64,000 bases of DNA from an uncultured Bacteroidales bacterium (GTDB taxonomy: Bacteria; Bacteroidota; Bacteroidia; Bacteroidales; P3), in contig CASEWE010000005.1 of NCBI GenBank assembly GCA_949291555.1, positions 62,001 to 126,000 of the forward strand. The letters are read 5' to 3'. Below the pieces are notes generated by a model. The model was given only the letters and a program-made list of their open reading frames with translations, was not told the DNA's origin and did not search any database. Made by a program: the position numbers and the translations under genes. This document shows, piece by piece, positions 44,674 to 52,778 of this stretch. Numbering within the stretch: position 1 is the stretch's first letter; every line of letters starts with the position of its first letter.

Positions 44674-46257
44674 TCAACCCGCCCAAAGCACGACTATCAG
44701 CAAGCCCAGTCCTGCTTGCAGCGCTTTCTTGTCCCGATACGAAAATCCCCGGTAGAAAAACACGAGAAAAACGCAAAACGCAACAGCCGAGAAAAGCGAA
44801 AGCGGAAGTTCCAGCAAAGCCGAAGGCCAAGCCCCGATCCATAAAGCCAGCCCGTTCATCCCTTTCAGCAGCCAATCCAAAACCCACGCGAGCGCCAGCC
44901 CGCCGCCTTCCCAAAAGCAGGAAACCGCCACGGCGACCAAGCCCAAAGGCAAGGCCATGTTTACCAAAGGCGTCACCAGCAGATTAGCAATCAGGAAATA
45001 AGTAGGGAAAGTCCCGAAGCAATGAAGAATGACGGGGAGCGTAGCCACCTGGGCCGCGCAAGACGATACCGCCAGGTTCCATGCCCCGGCTGCCAGGCGC
45101 CGAGCCGGAACGAAACCGGCCGAAAAGACCGGGGAAAGGAAAACCAGGCCGGCAACAGCCGCATAAGAAAGCAAAAAGCCCAGATCATAGAGGAAAAAAG
45201 GATTCACAAAAAGCAAGAACAAAGCCGAAACGGCCAAAGACCGCTCCGTGCGCACATCCCGGCCCAAACACTTGCCTATCCCTACGAACGTGAACATGCA
45301 AGCCGCCCGGGCCACGGAAGCCGCCATGCCCGTGAGCAAAGCGTACGCCCAGACCAAGGAAACCACCGCCAGGAACTTCAGCCATTTCCGCCATCCCCGT
45401 TTCCCCATGAACGAAAACAAGGAAGCCGCCACAATGGCAAAAATGCTCAGATGCATGCCGGATACGGCCAAGACATGCACAATGCCCGTATCCCGGTAGG
45501 CTTCCTGGACAATTTCGTCTTCAACCCTGCCCCCAAGAATCAAAGCCTTCCCCACCTCGGCTTCGCGCCTGTCCATGCCTGATTCATCCAGAAAATCTTC
45601 CAAAGACAACCTCAACCGGGCCATTTTCCCCTTGAGCCAAGCCGCCATGCCGGATCCGCCTTGCCCGGGCAATATCCTCCAATCCCCCTGGCGGAGGAAG
45701 CACTGGGCATGAATCCCCCTCTTGGCCAGAAAAGCCGCGTAATCGAAATACACCCCGTCTTCCCCTACGAATCCTTCCACAGGAAGCATGCGCCCTCTTA
45801 GCAGCACCCTTTCCCCGCAAACCGGGAGAACGCCCTCGGCAGGAAGCGAATCGGGCAGTTTTGGAAAATAAACCTGCACTTTCCCTGCACGCTCCACCCA
45901 AAGCGAATCTTCCCAGGCGGCCTCCACGCTTGCCACTGCGCGCCATGTGCGAGGCCTTTCCCGCAGATTTTCCTCCAAACGAACCCGGAAAAAGCCTTCC
46001 GGCGCGCCATTTACCTGATGCCGGGCATTCCAATGCGGCGTCTCCAATGCGACCCGGGCCCCGGCCACCAGGAACATTGCCGCGCAAAGGAAAATCCCTT
46101 TCCGGATTTCAATGCTATGAAAAGCAAAAACAGAAAGGCAAAACAGCAAGCACGCCCCGAAAAAAGCAAAAGGGCCTGCCTGAAACAAAAGCAGACCCGA
46201 GACGTAACTGGCAAGAAGGCAATAAAGCGAAGCGGAAGATCCGCGTGAAAAATTCAA
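44674..46257 (-). CDS. ComEC/Rec2-family DNA-uptake membrane protein, core only
   Basis: 527 residues from a TTG at 46257 that overlaps the SpoIID-like stop (TTGA); there is no ATG until residue 60, so the TTG is the best start. Multiple membrane helices surround an N-terminal OB-like domain (about 90-170) and the Competence core (about 215-490) with ALILGGRVEDEIVQEAYRDTGIVHVLAVSGMHLSIFA. The C-terminal metallo-beta-lactamase domain of full ComEC (usually 700-800 residues) is absent. ComEC carries single-stranded DNA across the inner membrane in transformation. It is the last gene of a six-gene operon. Confidence 0.88.
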   Translation of the reverse strand: MNFSRGSSASLYCLLASYVSGLLLFQAGPFAFFGACLLFCLSVFAFHSIEIRKGIFLCAAMFLVAGARVALETPHWNARHQVNGAPEGFFRVRLEENLRERPRTWRAVASVEAAWEDSLWVERAGKVQVYFPKLPDSLPAEGVLPVCGERVLLRGRMLPVEGFVGEDGVYFDYAAFLAKRGIHAQCFLRQGDWRILPGQGGSGMAAWLKGKMARLRLSLEDFLDESGMDRREAEVGKALILGGRVEDEIVQEAYRDTGIVHVLAVSGMHLSIFAIVAASLFSFMGKRGWRKWLKFLAVVSLVWAYALLTGMAASVARAACMFTFVGIGKCLGRDVRTERSLAVSALFLLFVNPFFLYDLGFLLSYAAVAGLVFLSPVFSAGFVPARRLAAGAWNLAVSSCAAQVATLPVILHCFGTFPTYFLIANLLVTPLVNMALPLGLVAVAVSCFWEGGGLALAWVLDWLLKGMNGLALWIGAWPSALLELPLSLFSAVAFCVFLVFFYRGFSYRDKKALQAGLGLLIVVLWAG

Positions 46258-47417
46258 TCCCCCACGCTTCCGGCAGGCAGCTCTTCCAAACTTTTAATCG
46301 AGACTCCCGTGTAGTAATGGCCAATGGCCTCTTCCACCGAATATCCCAATTCCATCATCCGCACCACTCCCTCCTGGCTAAGTCCTACGCCATGGCCATA
46401 GCCGCGTCCTTGCAAGACGACATGGCTGCCTTGCAAATCGACCGAAAAGAAAGTGGAACGCAGATTCAAGTCGCGCCGGATATTTTTCAACGGAACCCCC
46501 CCGGCAAAGAAGGCCTTGCGTTCCGGCTGGCGGAAATGCAAGGCGCTATCGCGCATAACGGGGTCGTGTATATCGTAATTATACGTCTTCTGCAAGAAAG
46601 AAAGCCACTCGGAACGAGGCATTTCCTTTTCCCAGAAAGCATTTTTCATGGAAAGGGAAAACGTGTCGGGCACCGAACGCAAATAGCTGACCGGGGAATT
46701 CCAGACATCTTCCGAATTGGCCGTCTGCCCGCCCGAATTCGAATAGAAGGAGGCCGTGATCAGGTTGTCTTTCCCGTCCACGATCACCTCTCCGGCCGAC
46801 TGCACGGTAGCGGTAAGGATAATCGGGGTATTGTTCCGGCTCTTGTAGGCCTGGCAATGCACATCATCGCAAAGGTCGAAGCCCTCCGCGGTATGGCGGT
46901 GCAGGTTGCACATGGCATACGTCCGCGAGATGATGGCCTGAACCTTGTAAAAATCGGTCTTTTCGCTGATTCCCCGCACTTCCGACTGCACGACACCTGC
47001 CACATAGTTTTCCAAATCCACATGGTTTATCAGAAAAAGGTGATCCTTTTCCACGCTCACATCCAAATGGTCGTCGTAATACCGCTTCACCGCGTTTCCC
47101 GATGCAAGGGATTCCATGCCGAAAATCGCTTTCAAGCCGGTTCCTTCCAGTATCAGGTTGTAGGAAGCAATCTTTTGCTCGCCATTGCTGTACAAGCCGA
47201 TTTTCCCATCTTTCACCTCCAAATCGACCGATTGGCCGGTTTCCAGTTCGAGCACCACGTTCCGATCCCCGTCCATGACCCTGTACCGGCCCAGTTCCGC
47301 GGTGAAACGCATCCGGGCCGAGGGCTCTGTCGAAAAAATCCGCACCGAGACATCGGTAGCCCTCCCCGCCAGGCAAAAGGTTGAAAGGAAAAGAAAAAAA
47401 CAAAATATCTTTTTCAT
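46254..47417 (-). CDS. SpoIID/LytB-domain protein (putative wall hydrolase)
   Basis: 387 residues from the ATG at 47417; longer reading would cross into lpxB's end. A signal peptide (1-20, FCLAGRA) exports it. The SpoIID domain (about 150-360) has VDLENYVAGVVQSEV, FYKVQAIISRTYAMCNLHRH, FYSNSGGQTANSEDVW and the closing GRGYGHGVGLSQEGVV. SpoIID is a lytic transglycosylase acting on peptidoglycan lacking peptide stems; in non-sporulating Bacteroidota its role is unclear. It follows lpxB by 8 bases. Confidence 0.9.
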   Translation of the reverse strand: MKKIFCFFLFLSTFCLAGRATDVSVRIFSTEPSARMRFTAELGRYRVMDGDRNVVLELETGQSVDLEVKDGKIGLYSNGEQKIASYNLILEGTGLKAIFGMESLASGNAVKRYYDDHLDVSVEKDHLFLINHVDLENYVAGVVQSEVRGISEKTDFYKVQAIISRTYAMCNLHRHTAEGFDLCDDVHCQAYKSRNNTPIILTATVQSAGEVIVDGKDNLITASFYSNSGGQTANSEDVWNSPVSYLRSVPDTFSLSMKNAFWEKEMPRSEWLSFLQKTYNYDIHDPVMRDSALHFRQPERKAFFAGGVPLKNIRRDLNLRSTFFSVDLQGSHVVLQGRGYGHGVGLSQEGVVRMMELGYSVEEAIGHYYTGVSIKSLEELPAGSVGD

Positions 47418-47425
47418 CGTGTTGT

Positions 47426-48553
47426 TTATAAAACGTCCAAATCCGAAATTATCGAAAAAGCCACACGGTCGGAAGTGCCCCCCTTCCCCATAACTTCTTT
47501 CAACTGAACATAATCCGAAAGCTGTTTTTGGCGCTCGGGCGTGTCTTGGCAAATCCGGAGGAACGCTTCTTCCAGCCTCCGGGCGGTGAAATCCCCCTGC
47601 AAGAGCTCCGTTACAACTTTCCGGCCCATGATCAGGTTCACCAAAGAAATGAAAGCCACATCCTTGTTCACCAACAGCCGGCCTATCCGGTAGGTCGCGG
47701 GGCTGGTCCGGTAGCACACCACCTGCGGCACGGAAAACAAGGCCGCTTCCAAGGTGGAAGTCCCCGATTTGATCATGCCGGCCGAAGCCAGCGTGAAAAG
47801 GTCGTAGGTATGCCCGAATTCCAATGCCACCTGGGGATAGGCTTCCAAATGCTTGCGGTAAAGCGCTTCAGGAATATGGCTCGTTCCTGCCACCACGTAA
47901 CGGTATTGAGGGTTTCGATCGGCCACCTCCAGCATGGTAGGGAAAATCCGCGCTATTTCCTGCTTGCGGCTACCGGGAAGGAGCACGACAAGCGGCCGCG
48001 CATCCGCTACGGAAAGATACTTTTCCCGGAAATTTTCATCAGGCACATAGGCGGCAATGGCATCGACAAGGGGGTTCCCCTCGAAAAAAGCCTCGGCCCC
48101 GTAAGCCTCGTAAAACTTCCGCTCGAAAGGCAACAAAGTGAAAATCCGGTCGATACTCCGCTTCAACTTGCGAATCCGGCCTGTACGCCAAGCCCATACC
48201 TGCGGCGCGATGTAATAGACAGTGCGTATGCCATGCTTGTGCGCGAAAGGAGCGATCCGCATATTGAACCCGGGGTAATCGACCAGTATCAGCACATGAG
48301 GCCTGTATTGCAGCAAATCCCGCTTGCAAAGGCGGATATTGCGCAAGATAGCACCTATGTGCGATACAACCTCGGCGAAGCCCATGTAGGCCAAGTCGCG
48401 GTAATGCTTCACCAGGACCCCGCCCTGCGCCCGCATGGCATCCCCGCCCCAGCAACGGAATTCCGCCGCCGGATCCAAGCCCTTCAGGCTCTTCATCAGA
48501 TTGGCTCCGTGCAAATCCCCGGAGGCTTCTCCCGCTATGATGTAGTACTTCAT
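47426..48553 (-). CDS. lpxB: Lipid-A-disaccharide synthase
   Basis: 375 residues. It joins UDP-diacylglucosamine and lipid X to form the lipid A backbone on the inner-membrane face. GEASGDLHGANLMKSLK opens the GT-B fold, LVDYPGFNMRIAPFAHKHGIRTVYYIAPQVWAW is the classic middle, LLPGSRKQEIARIFPTML and SGTSTLEAALFSVPQVVCYRTS close the nucleotide site. Start overlaps nth by 4 bases (ATGA). lpxA, C and D are not in view. Confidence 0.95.
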   Translation of the reverse strand: MKYYIIAGEASGDLHGANLMKSLKGLDPAAEFRCWGGDAMRAQGGVLVKHYRDLAYMGFAEVVSHIGAILRNIRLCKRDLLQYRPHVLILVDYPGFNMRIAPFAHKHGIRTVYYIAPQVWAWRTGRIRKLKRSIDRIFTLLPFERKFYEAYGAEAFFEGNPLVDAIAAYVPDENFREKYLSVADARPLVVLLPGSRKQEIARIFPTMLEVADRNPQYRYVVAGTSHIPEALYRKHLEAYPQVALEFGHTYDLFTLASAGMIKSGTSTLEAALFSVPQVVCYRTSPATYRIGRLLVNKDVAFISLVNLIMGRKVVTELLQGDFTARRLEEAFLRICQDTPERQKQLSDYVQLKEVMGKGGTSDRVAFSIISDLDVL

Positions 48554-49359
48554 CGGCTCTTGCTTCTCCTTCCTCGGGTTTTCTGTTCCGCGGCGCCTGT
48601 TTTCCCTTCTTTCTTGGCCGCCGCAGGCTTAAGGGCTACAGGTTCCGCTTTCCTGGATGCTTTCTTCGGGCTTTTCCCCGAAGCCGGTCCTTGCCCGGTC
48701 GAAGCCCCGTTCTCCCGTGCCGCATGAAAAGCGCACCAGGCGCGCAACCCGCATTCCTCGCATTTGGGATTGCGGGCCGTGCAGACATACCGTCCGTGCA
48801 AAATCAGCCAATGGTGGGCTCGTCCGAGCCATTTCCCGGGTATGTGGCTTACCAGCTGCCTCTCTGCTTCCAAGGGGGTTTTCGCCCTGTTCGTAAGGCC
48901 GATCCGGGCCGAAACCCTGAAAACGTGGGTATCGACCGCCATGGCCGGCTGGTTGAACGCGACCGACACCACCACGTTCGCCGTCTTCCGGCCCACGCCA
49001 GGCAGACGCATCAATTCCGGAACCGTCGAAGGCACCTTTCCGCCGAACTCCTCCTGCAGCATCACCGCCATGGCATGCAAATGCGCCGCCTTGCTGTTCG
49101 GATAAGAAACAGACTTGATGTAAGAAAAGATTTCTTCCGGGTCCGACCGGCTCATTTCCAAAGCATCGGGGAAACGGGCAAAAAGCGCAGGCGTGACCTG
49201 GTTCACGCGCTTGTCGGTGCATTGGGCGGAAAGAATCACCGAAACCAGCAATTCATAGGGATTGCGAAAATGCAGCTCGCTTTCGGCATCCGGCCGGTTT
49301 TTCTCGAACCAAGCCAGAACGTTCTTGTACAAGGCCTTCTTATCCATGCTTCCCGCCAT
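48550..49359 (-). CDS. nth: Endonuclease III with basic C-terminal tail
   Basis: 269 residues. A DNA glycosylase/AP lyase removing oxidised pyrimidines. The helix-hairpin-helix is LPGVGRKTANVV with Lys (catalytic region) and Asp in AVDTHVFRV. The 4Fe-4S loop has CTARNPKCEECGLRAWC with C-x6-C-x2-C-x5-C spacing. After this a Lys/Ala/Arg-rich tail of about 50 residues continues beyond the usual end near 215. ATG at 49359 is one base after the barrel gene's stop; a second Met lies 4 residues on. Confidence 0.94.
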   Translation of the reverse strand: MAGSMDKKALYKNVLAWFEKNRPDAESELHFRNPYELLVSVILSAQCTDKRVNQVTPALFARFPDALEMSRSDPEEIFSYIKSVSYPNSKAAHLHAMAVMLQEEFGGKVPSTVPELMRLPGVGRKTANVVVSVAFNQPAMAVDTHVFRVSARIGLTNRAKTPLEAERQLVSHIPGKWLGRAHHWLILHGRYVCTARNPKCEECGLRAWCAFHAARENGASTGQGPASGKSPKKASRKAEPVALKPAAAKKEGKTGAAEQKTRGRRSKSR

Positions 49360-49360
49360 T

Positions 49361-50155
49361 TTAAAAAGAAGCCGTGAACCCTATGCCCACATTCAGCATC
49401 TGGAAATTTTCCCGGAACGAAAAAAGGGACGAATGCAGCACGGTTTCCGAACCGAACGCGGCGTTCTCCATGCTGACTTCCCCGCCCACGTTGTCGAACC
49501 GGAACGGCGCCACGCCCATGTATTCGCACCGCAGGTCAAGATGGAAACCGCGGCTGACCAGGAACTTCAAGGCCACGCCGGCCCCGTAGCCGAAACTGGC
49601 ATCCGAATCGGAGTTGAGCTTGAACGTGTACCTTCCGTTGGAAACCACAGCCGCCGACCTGTAAAACGGAGAAATAAGGTGGGCATAGCCTATGTAGGCA
49701 CGGAATGCAAGGACCAAGCGGTCAACCGGCTGAACGCGGTAAGAAGCGCCCGCCATCGCCATGAACTCAGTCCACTTGTCGGCCGTTTCCACTTCCCACG
49801 GCCATTGTGAATTGTAACTGGAAAACGGTTCGGGCCGCATCTTGTTGGAATGCCCGTTGAACAACAGCAGGATTCCCCAATCGGGACTCAGGTAATAGCC
49901 GAACGACAAGCCGTAATTGACTCCGACCCGCGCCCCGTGATATTCCAGAACCCCGTCTTCAGACAGACCGGAAAAAGAAGGCCTCGAAAAGCTCCCGAGC
50001 GGAATGGAAGGCCCTACGTGGAATTCCAGCTCAGCCCGTTTCAAACCGTAAGTACCCGCCGCCCGGGCTTGCGCAAACAACAAGCCCCCGGCAAGCATCG
50101 CCGGCAGAATCCCGGCCCATTTCATGATCCTGCTGCACATATCCTTTCCAAACAT
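49361..50155 (-). CDS. Outer-membrane beta-barrel protein, second of a pair
   Basis: 264 residues by the longest ATG at 50155; ATGs at 50140 and 50125 are also possible and the last gives a tidier signal peptide (KWAGILPAMLAGGLLFAQARA). Alternating strands with aromatic belts (YGLSFGYYLSPDWGILLLFN, FGYGAGVALKFLVSRGFHLDLRCEYMG) and a final MLNVGIGFTASF with C-terminal Phe show an outer-membrane barrel. No family name is clear. It lies 20 bases after the first barrel gene and 1 base before nth. Confidence 0.8.
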   Translation of the reverse strand: MFGKDMCSRIMKWAGILPAMLAGGLLFAQARAAGTYGLKRAELEFHVGPSIPLGSFSRPSFSGLSEDGVLEYHGARVGVNYGLSFGYYLSPDWGILLLFNGHSNKMRPEPFSSYNSQWPWEVETADKWTEFMAMAGASYRVQPVDRLVLAFRAYIGYAHLISPFYRSAAVVSNGRYTFKLNSDSDASFGYGAGVALKFLVSRGFHLDLRCEYMGVAPFRFDNVGGEVSMENAAFGSETVLHSSLFSFRENFQMLNVGIGFTASF

Positions 50156-50175
50156 ATCCTGTTAAAGCGCACGTA

Positions 50176-50991
50176 TTAAAAAGCATACGAAATCCCGATT
50201 CCCACCGTCAAGGCGGAAAGCGGTATCATTTCCGGCCGACGGGCTTCCGGATCCTTTTCCGGCACATACTGGTCCGAACCCAAAGCCGTTCCCGGCATGT
50301 AGCTGTAATCCACACCGGCCTTGGCAATCCAATGCTGGCGGAAACGGTATTCCACCCCGAAACCGCCTTTGAGGAACACATTTCCGTTCACCGAACTGGA
50401 AACCGCCCCGATATACCTGCGCCTGACTTTGGTTTTCCCTTCCTCCCCTGCCTGCACCGTCACTTTCTCCACGGCCGTGACGGACGGGGAACAGGCAAGC
50501 CCGTAGCCGACACCGACCCGGGTGGTGAAATACAGCCCGTAAAGTCCCAAGGGAATCCGGGCGCCAATGCTCGCCGAAAGCGCGTAAACGCCCCAGCCTA
50601 CATGCAAATAGCTATCGGCCGCAGGCAATTCAAGCGTCTTGTAAGGATAAGAAAGCCAGAAAGCATCGGCATCGACCCCTATGAAGAACTGGGGAATGGG
50701 GAAATAATGATAGCCGAAGCCGACCGTCCCGCCCGTCCCGGCCCCTTGGGCCACGCGGCCTTCATAATCGTTCCAGACGGAAGACCATCTGGCCGTATTC
50801 CCCAACGGGATAGCGGCCGAAGCCCATAAGCTCACCTCTTGCGTCAGTTCCTCGTCTTGCGTGAACCGCGGCAGGCGGAACGCCGGCTGGGCAGGCAAGA
50901 CCGATGCTACCGCAGAAAAAAAGAACACCCCCGCCGCAACGAGGCCGACAGCCCTGCCCGGCTTCAGAAACGAAAAAACAAAATCCTTCAT
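50176..50991 (-). CDS. Outer-membrane beta-barrel protein, first of a pair
   Basis: 271 residues. Signal peptide about 1-35 (VGLVAAGVFFFSAVASVLPAQ). Barrel-like strands include GGTVGFGYHYFPIPQFFIGVDADAFWLSYPY, YFTTRVGVGYGLACSP and FLKGGFGVEYRFRQHWIAKAGVDYSYMPG, ending ALTVGIGISYAF with terminal Phe, the usual BAM recognition tail. It resembles the general outer-membrane protein beta-barrel group of Bacteroidota. It is first in the six-gene operon, 146 bases after the -7 box of the promoter at 51137-51168. Confidence 0.8.
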   Translation of the reverse strand: MKDFVFSFLKPGRAVGLVAAGVFFFSAVASVLPAQPAFRLPRFTQDEELTQEVSLWASAAIPLGNTARWSSVWNDYEGRVAQGAGTGGTVGFGYHYFPIPQFFIGVDADAFWLSYPYKTLELPAADSYLHVGWGVYALSASIGARIPLGLYGLYFTTRVGVGYGLACSPSVTAVEKVTVQAGEEGKTKVRRRYIGAVSSSVNGNVFLKGGFGVEYRFRQHWIAKAGVDYSYMPGTALGSDQYVPEKDPEARRPEMIPLSALTVGIGISYAF

Positions 50992-51136
50992 CGCTATCTA
51001 CCTTTCACCGCCTCCATTCCGGCCCGGCAAAGCCATTCCGCCGCGTGCCGCCAACGAACAGCCGCTTCCCCCCGGGGCAACGCCTTGCAAGCATGCCCCA
51101 GTCCGATCAGGAAAAGGCGGGACTTCAACAATTTGG

Positions 51137-51168
51137 CAAAAATAACCCATTTTCCCCAATCTCTCAAA
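51137..51168 (-). promoter_or_regulatory. Promoter of the barrel-nth-lpxB-SpoIID-comEC operon
   Basis: TTTG (51165-51168) and TATTTTTG (51137-51144) on the minus strand, 20 bases apart. Its -33 end lies six bases from the serC promoter, back to back. Confidence 0.75.
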
Positions 51169-51174
51169 GAGTGC

Positions 51175-51205
51175 TTTGCCAATTAGAAAATTTGGGTTAA
51201 GTTTG
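51175..51205 (+). promoter_or_regulatory. Promoter of serC
   Basis: TTTG (51175-51178), exactly 19 bases, TAAGTTTG (51198-51205): a consensus Bacteroidota promoter. The leader to serC is about 105 bases. Confidence 0.85.
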
Positions 51206-51317
51206 CATGTTGCGCAGCGTAAAAAGGGAATTTTAACATCCTAAAGGACTGTACGTTGATTCAACCTCCCGATGCTGTCCGCATCTTATGGACGCAAACT
51301 CAAAAATCACTATAGCC

Positions 51318-52394
51318 ATGAAAAAAGTGCATATTTTCAATGCCGGCCCGTGCAAGTTGCCGCAGCCCGCGATTGAAGCCGGTATCGAAGCTTTGAAAGA
51401 CTTCAAGGGAACCGGGATGTCGGTTATCGAAATCTCCCACCGCACCAAGGAATGGGAATCGATCATGGACGAAACCGTAGCCTTGTGGAAAGAACTGTAC
51501 AACATTCCTGAAGGGTACCACGTCCTTTTCCTCGGCGGCGGTGCCAGCACCCAATTCTGCTATGTTCCTTTCAACCTTCTCAACAAGAAAGCCGCTTATC
51601 TGGATACAGGCGTCTGGGCCCACAAAGCCATGAAGGAAGCCAAGCTGTTCGGCGAAGTCGAAGTGGTTGCTTCTTCCGAAAGCACCACCTACAACCACAT
51701 TCCCAAAGGCTGGACCATCCCGACCGATGCCGACTACTTCCACATCACGACCAACAACACCATTTACGGTACCGAAATCAAGGAAGATATCGACAGCCCT
51801 GTTACCTTGGTGGCTGACATGTCGTCCGATTTCATGAGCCGTCCGGTCGATGTCAAGAAATACGGCCTGATTTACGGCGGCGCCCAGAAGAACGTAGGCC
51901 CTGCCGGTGTTACCGTTGTCATTGTGCGCGAAGACATCCTCGGCAAGGTCGACCGCACGCTGCCTACGATGATCGACTACCGCACGCACATCAAGGGCGG
52001 TTCCATGTTCAACACGCCTCCTGTGTTCCCCATCTTCATCATGCACGAGACCATGAAGTGGATCAAGGCTCAGGGCGGTCTGGAAGCCATCCAGAAGATG
52101 AACACCGAAAAGGCCAACCTGCTGTACAACGAAATCGACAGCAACCCGATGTTCAAGGGCACGGTCATCGACAAGGCCGACCGTTCCTTGATGAACGTCT
52201 GCTTCGTCATGGAAGACCAATACAAGGAAAAGGAAGCCGACTTCCTCGCTTTCTCCAAGGAATGCGGCATGGCCGGCCTGAAGGGGCACCGTTCGGTTGG
52301 CGGTTTCCGCGCTTCCATTTACAATGCTTGCACGATGGAAGATGTTCAGGCGTTGGTTTCCTGTATGCAGGAGTTTGCCAAGAAAAACGCTTAA
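51318..52394 (+). CDS. serC: Phosphoserine aminotransferase
   Basis: 358 residues from the ATG at 51318; the upstream ATG at 51288 adds ten unlikely residues. It converts 3-phosphohydroxypyruvate to phosphoserine with glutamate, using [16 protein letters not shown] opens the family, [14 protein letters not shown] binds phosphate, [18 protein letters not shown] holds the PLP Lys, and [16 protein letters not shown] the C-terminal site. It also serves vitamin B6 synthesis. It works with serA 385 bases downstream. Codon choice (many GTT, GCT, GGT) differs from neighbours, as expected for strong expression. Confidence 0.96.
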   Translation: MKKVHIFNAGPCKLPQPAIEAGIEALKDFKGTGMSVIEISHRTKEWESIMDETVALWKELYNIPEGYHVLFLGGGASTQFCYVPFNLLNKKAAYLDTGVWAHKAMKEAKLFGEVEVVASSESTTYNHIPKGWTIPTDADYFHITTNNTIYGTEIKEDIDSPVTLVADMSSDFMSRPVDVKKYGLIYGGAQKNVGPAGVTVVIVREDILGKVDRTLPTMIDYRTHIKGGSMFNTPPVFPIFIMHETMKWIKAQGGLEAIQKMNTEKANLLYNEIDSNPMFKGTVIDKADRSLMNVCFVMEDQYKEKEADFLAFSKECGMAGLKGHRSVGGFRASIYNACTMEDVQALVSCMQEFAKKNA

Positions 52395-52396
52395 AA

Positions 52397-52510
52397 GTTG
52401 CCTAAAAGGGCGATTTCTTCGTTACGCTCGGCATCGAAAATCCTCACGTACTAAAGTACGCTCCGGTTTTCTCCGCCTCGCAAGCCTCGAAATCGCTCCT
52501 TTCATACAAC
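52397..52510. repeat. 114-bp imperfect palindrome (possible interspersed repeat)
   Basis: The left arm (52397-52451) and right arm (52456-52510) match as inverted repeats around a 4-base centre in GTACTAAAGTAC. Outer ends read GTTG and CAAC, and CGATTTC pairs with GAAATCG inside. It starts three bases after the serC stop. I recall similar CACGTACTAAAGTACGCT-centred units elsewhere in Bacteroidales, which would make it a REP/MITE-like element, but there is no second copy in this window. Confidence 0.75.
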
Positions 52511-52530
52511 TTTGAAACTTGGAACGAAAA

Positions 52531-52618
52531 GCGTGCCTTGCAGCTGCGCGTTCATAAAAAAGTTTTAAAAAGGGCATGCGGCTTGCATCTGCATGTTCAT
52601 GAAAAAGCGTTTTGAAAG
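52531..52618. repeat. Degenerate tandem pair of about 44 bp
   Basis: GCGTGCCTTGCAGCTGCGCG then TTCATAAAAAAGTTTTAA (52531-52570) is followed by GCATGCGGCTTGCATCTGCA then TGTTCATGAAAAAGCGTTTTGAA (52574-52616). The same order of elements is kept with many substitutions. Confidence 0.6.
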
Positions 52619-52630
52619 ATTGAATGAACG

Positions 52631-52657
52631 GGACCCTCAAGTGCAACTTGGGGGTTC
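52631..52657 (+). terminator. Terminator after serC
   Basis: ACCCTCAAGT pairs with ACTTGGGGGT around a three-base loop, followed by TCTGTTTAT. It lies 237 bases past the serC stop, beyond the repeats. Confidence 0.6.
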
Positions 52658-52778
52658 TGTTTATGGGCCAAAGGCGGAGGCAGCGCGCCCTGCCTTACAA
52701 TCGGTGCGGGATTCATCCATCATGGATTCGCCCAATAAAGGCCCGAACCAATAAAGATCAATTAAAATCCAAATAACC

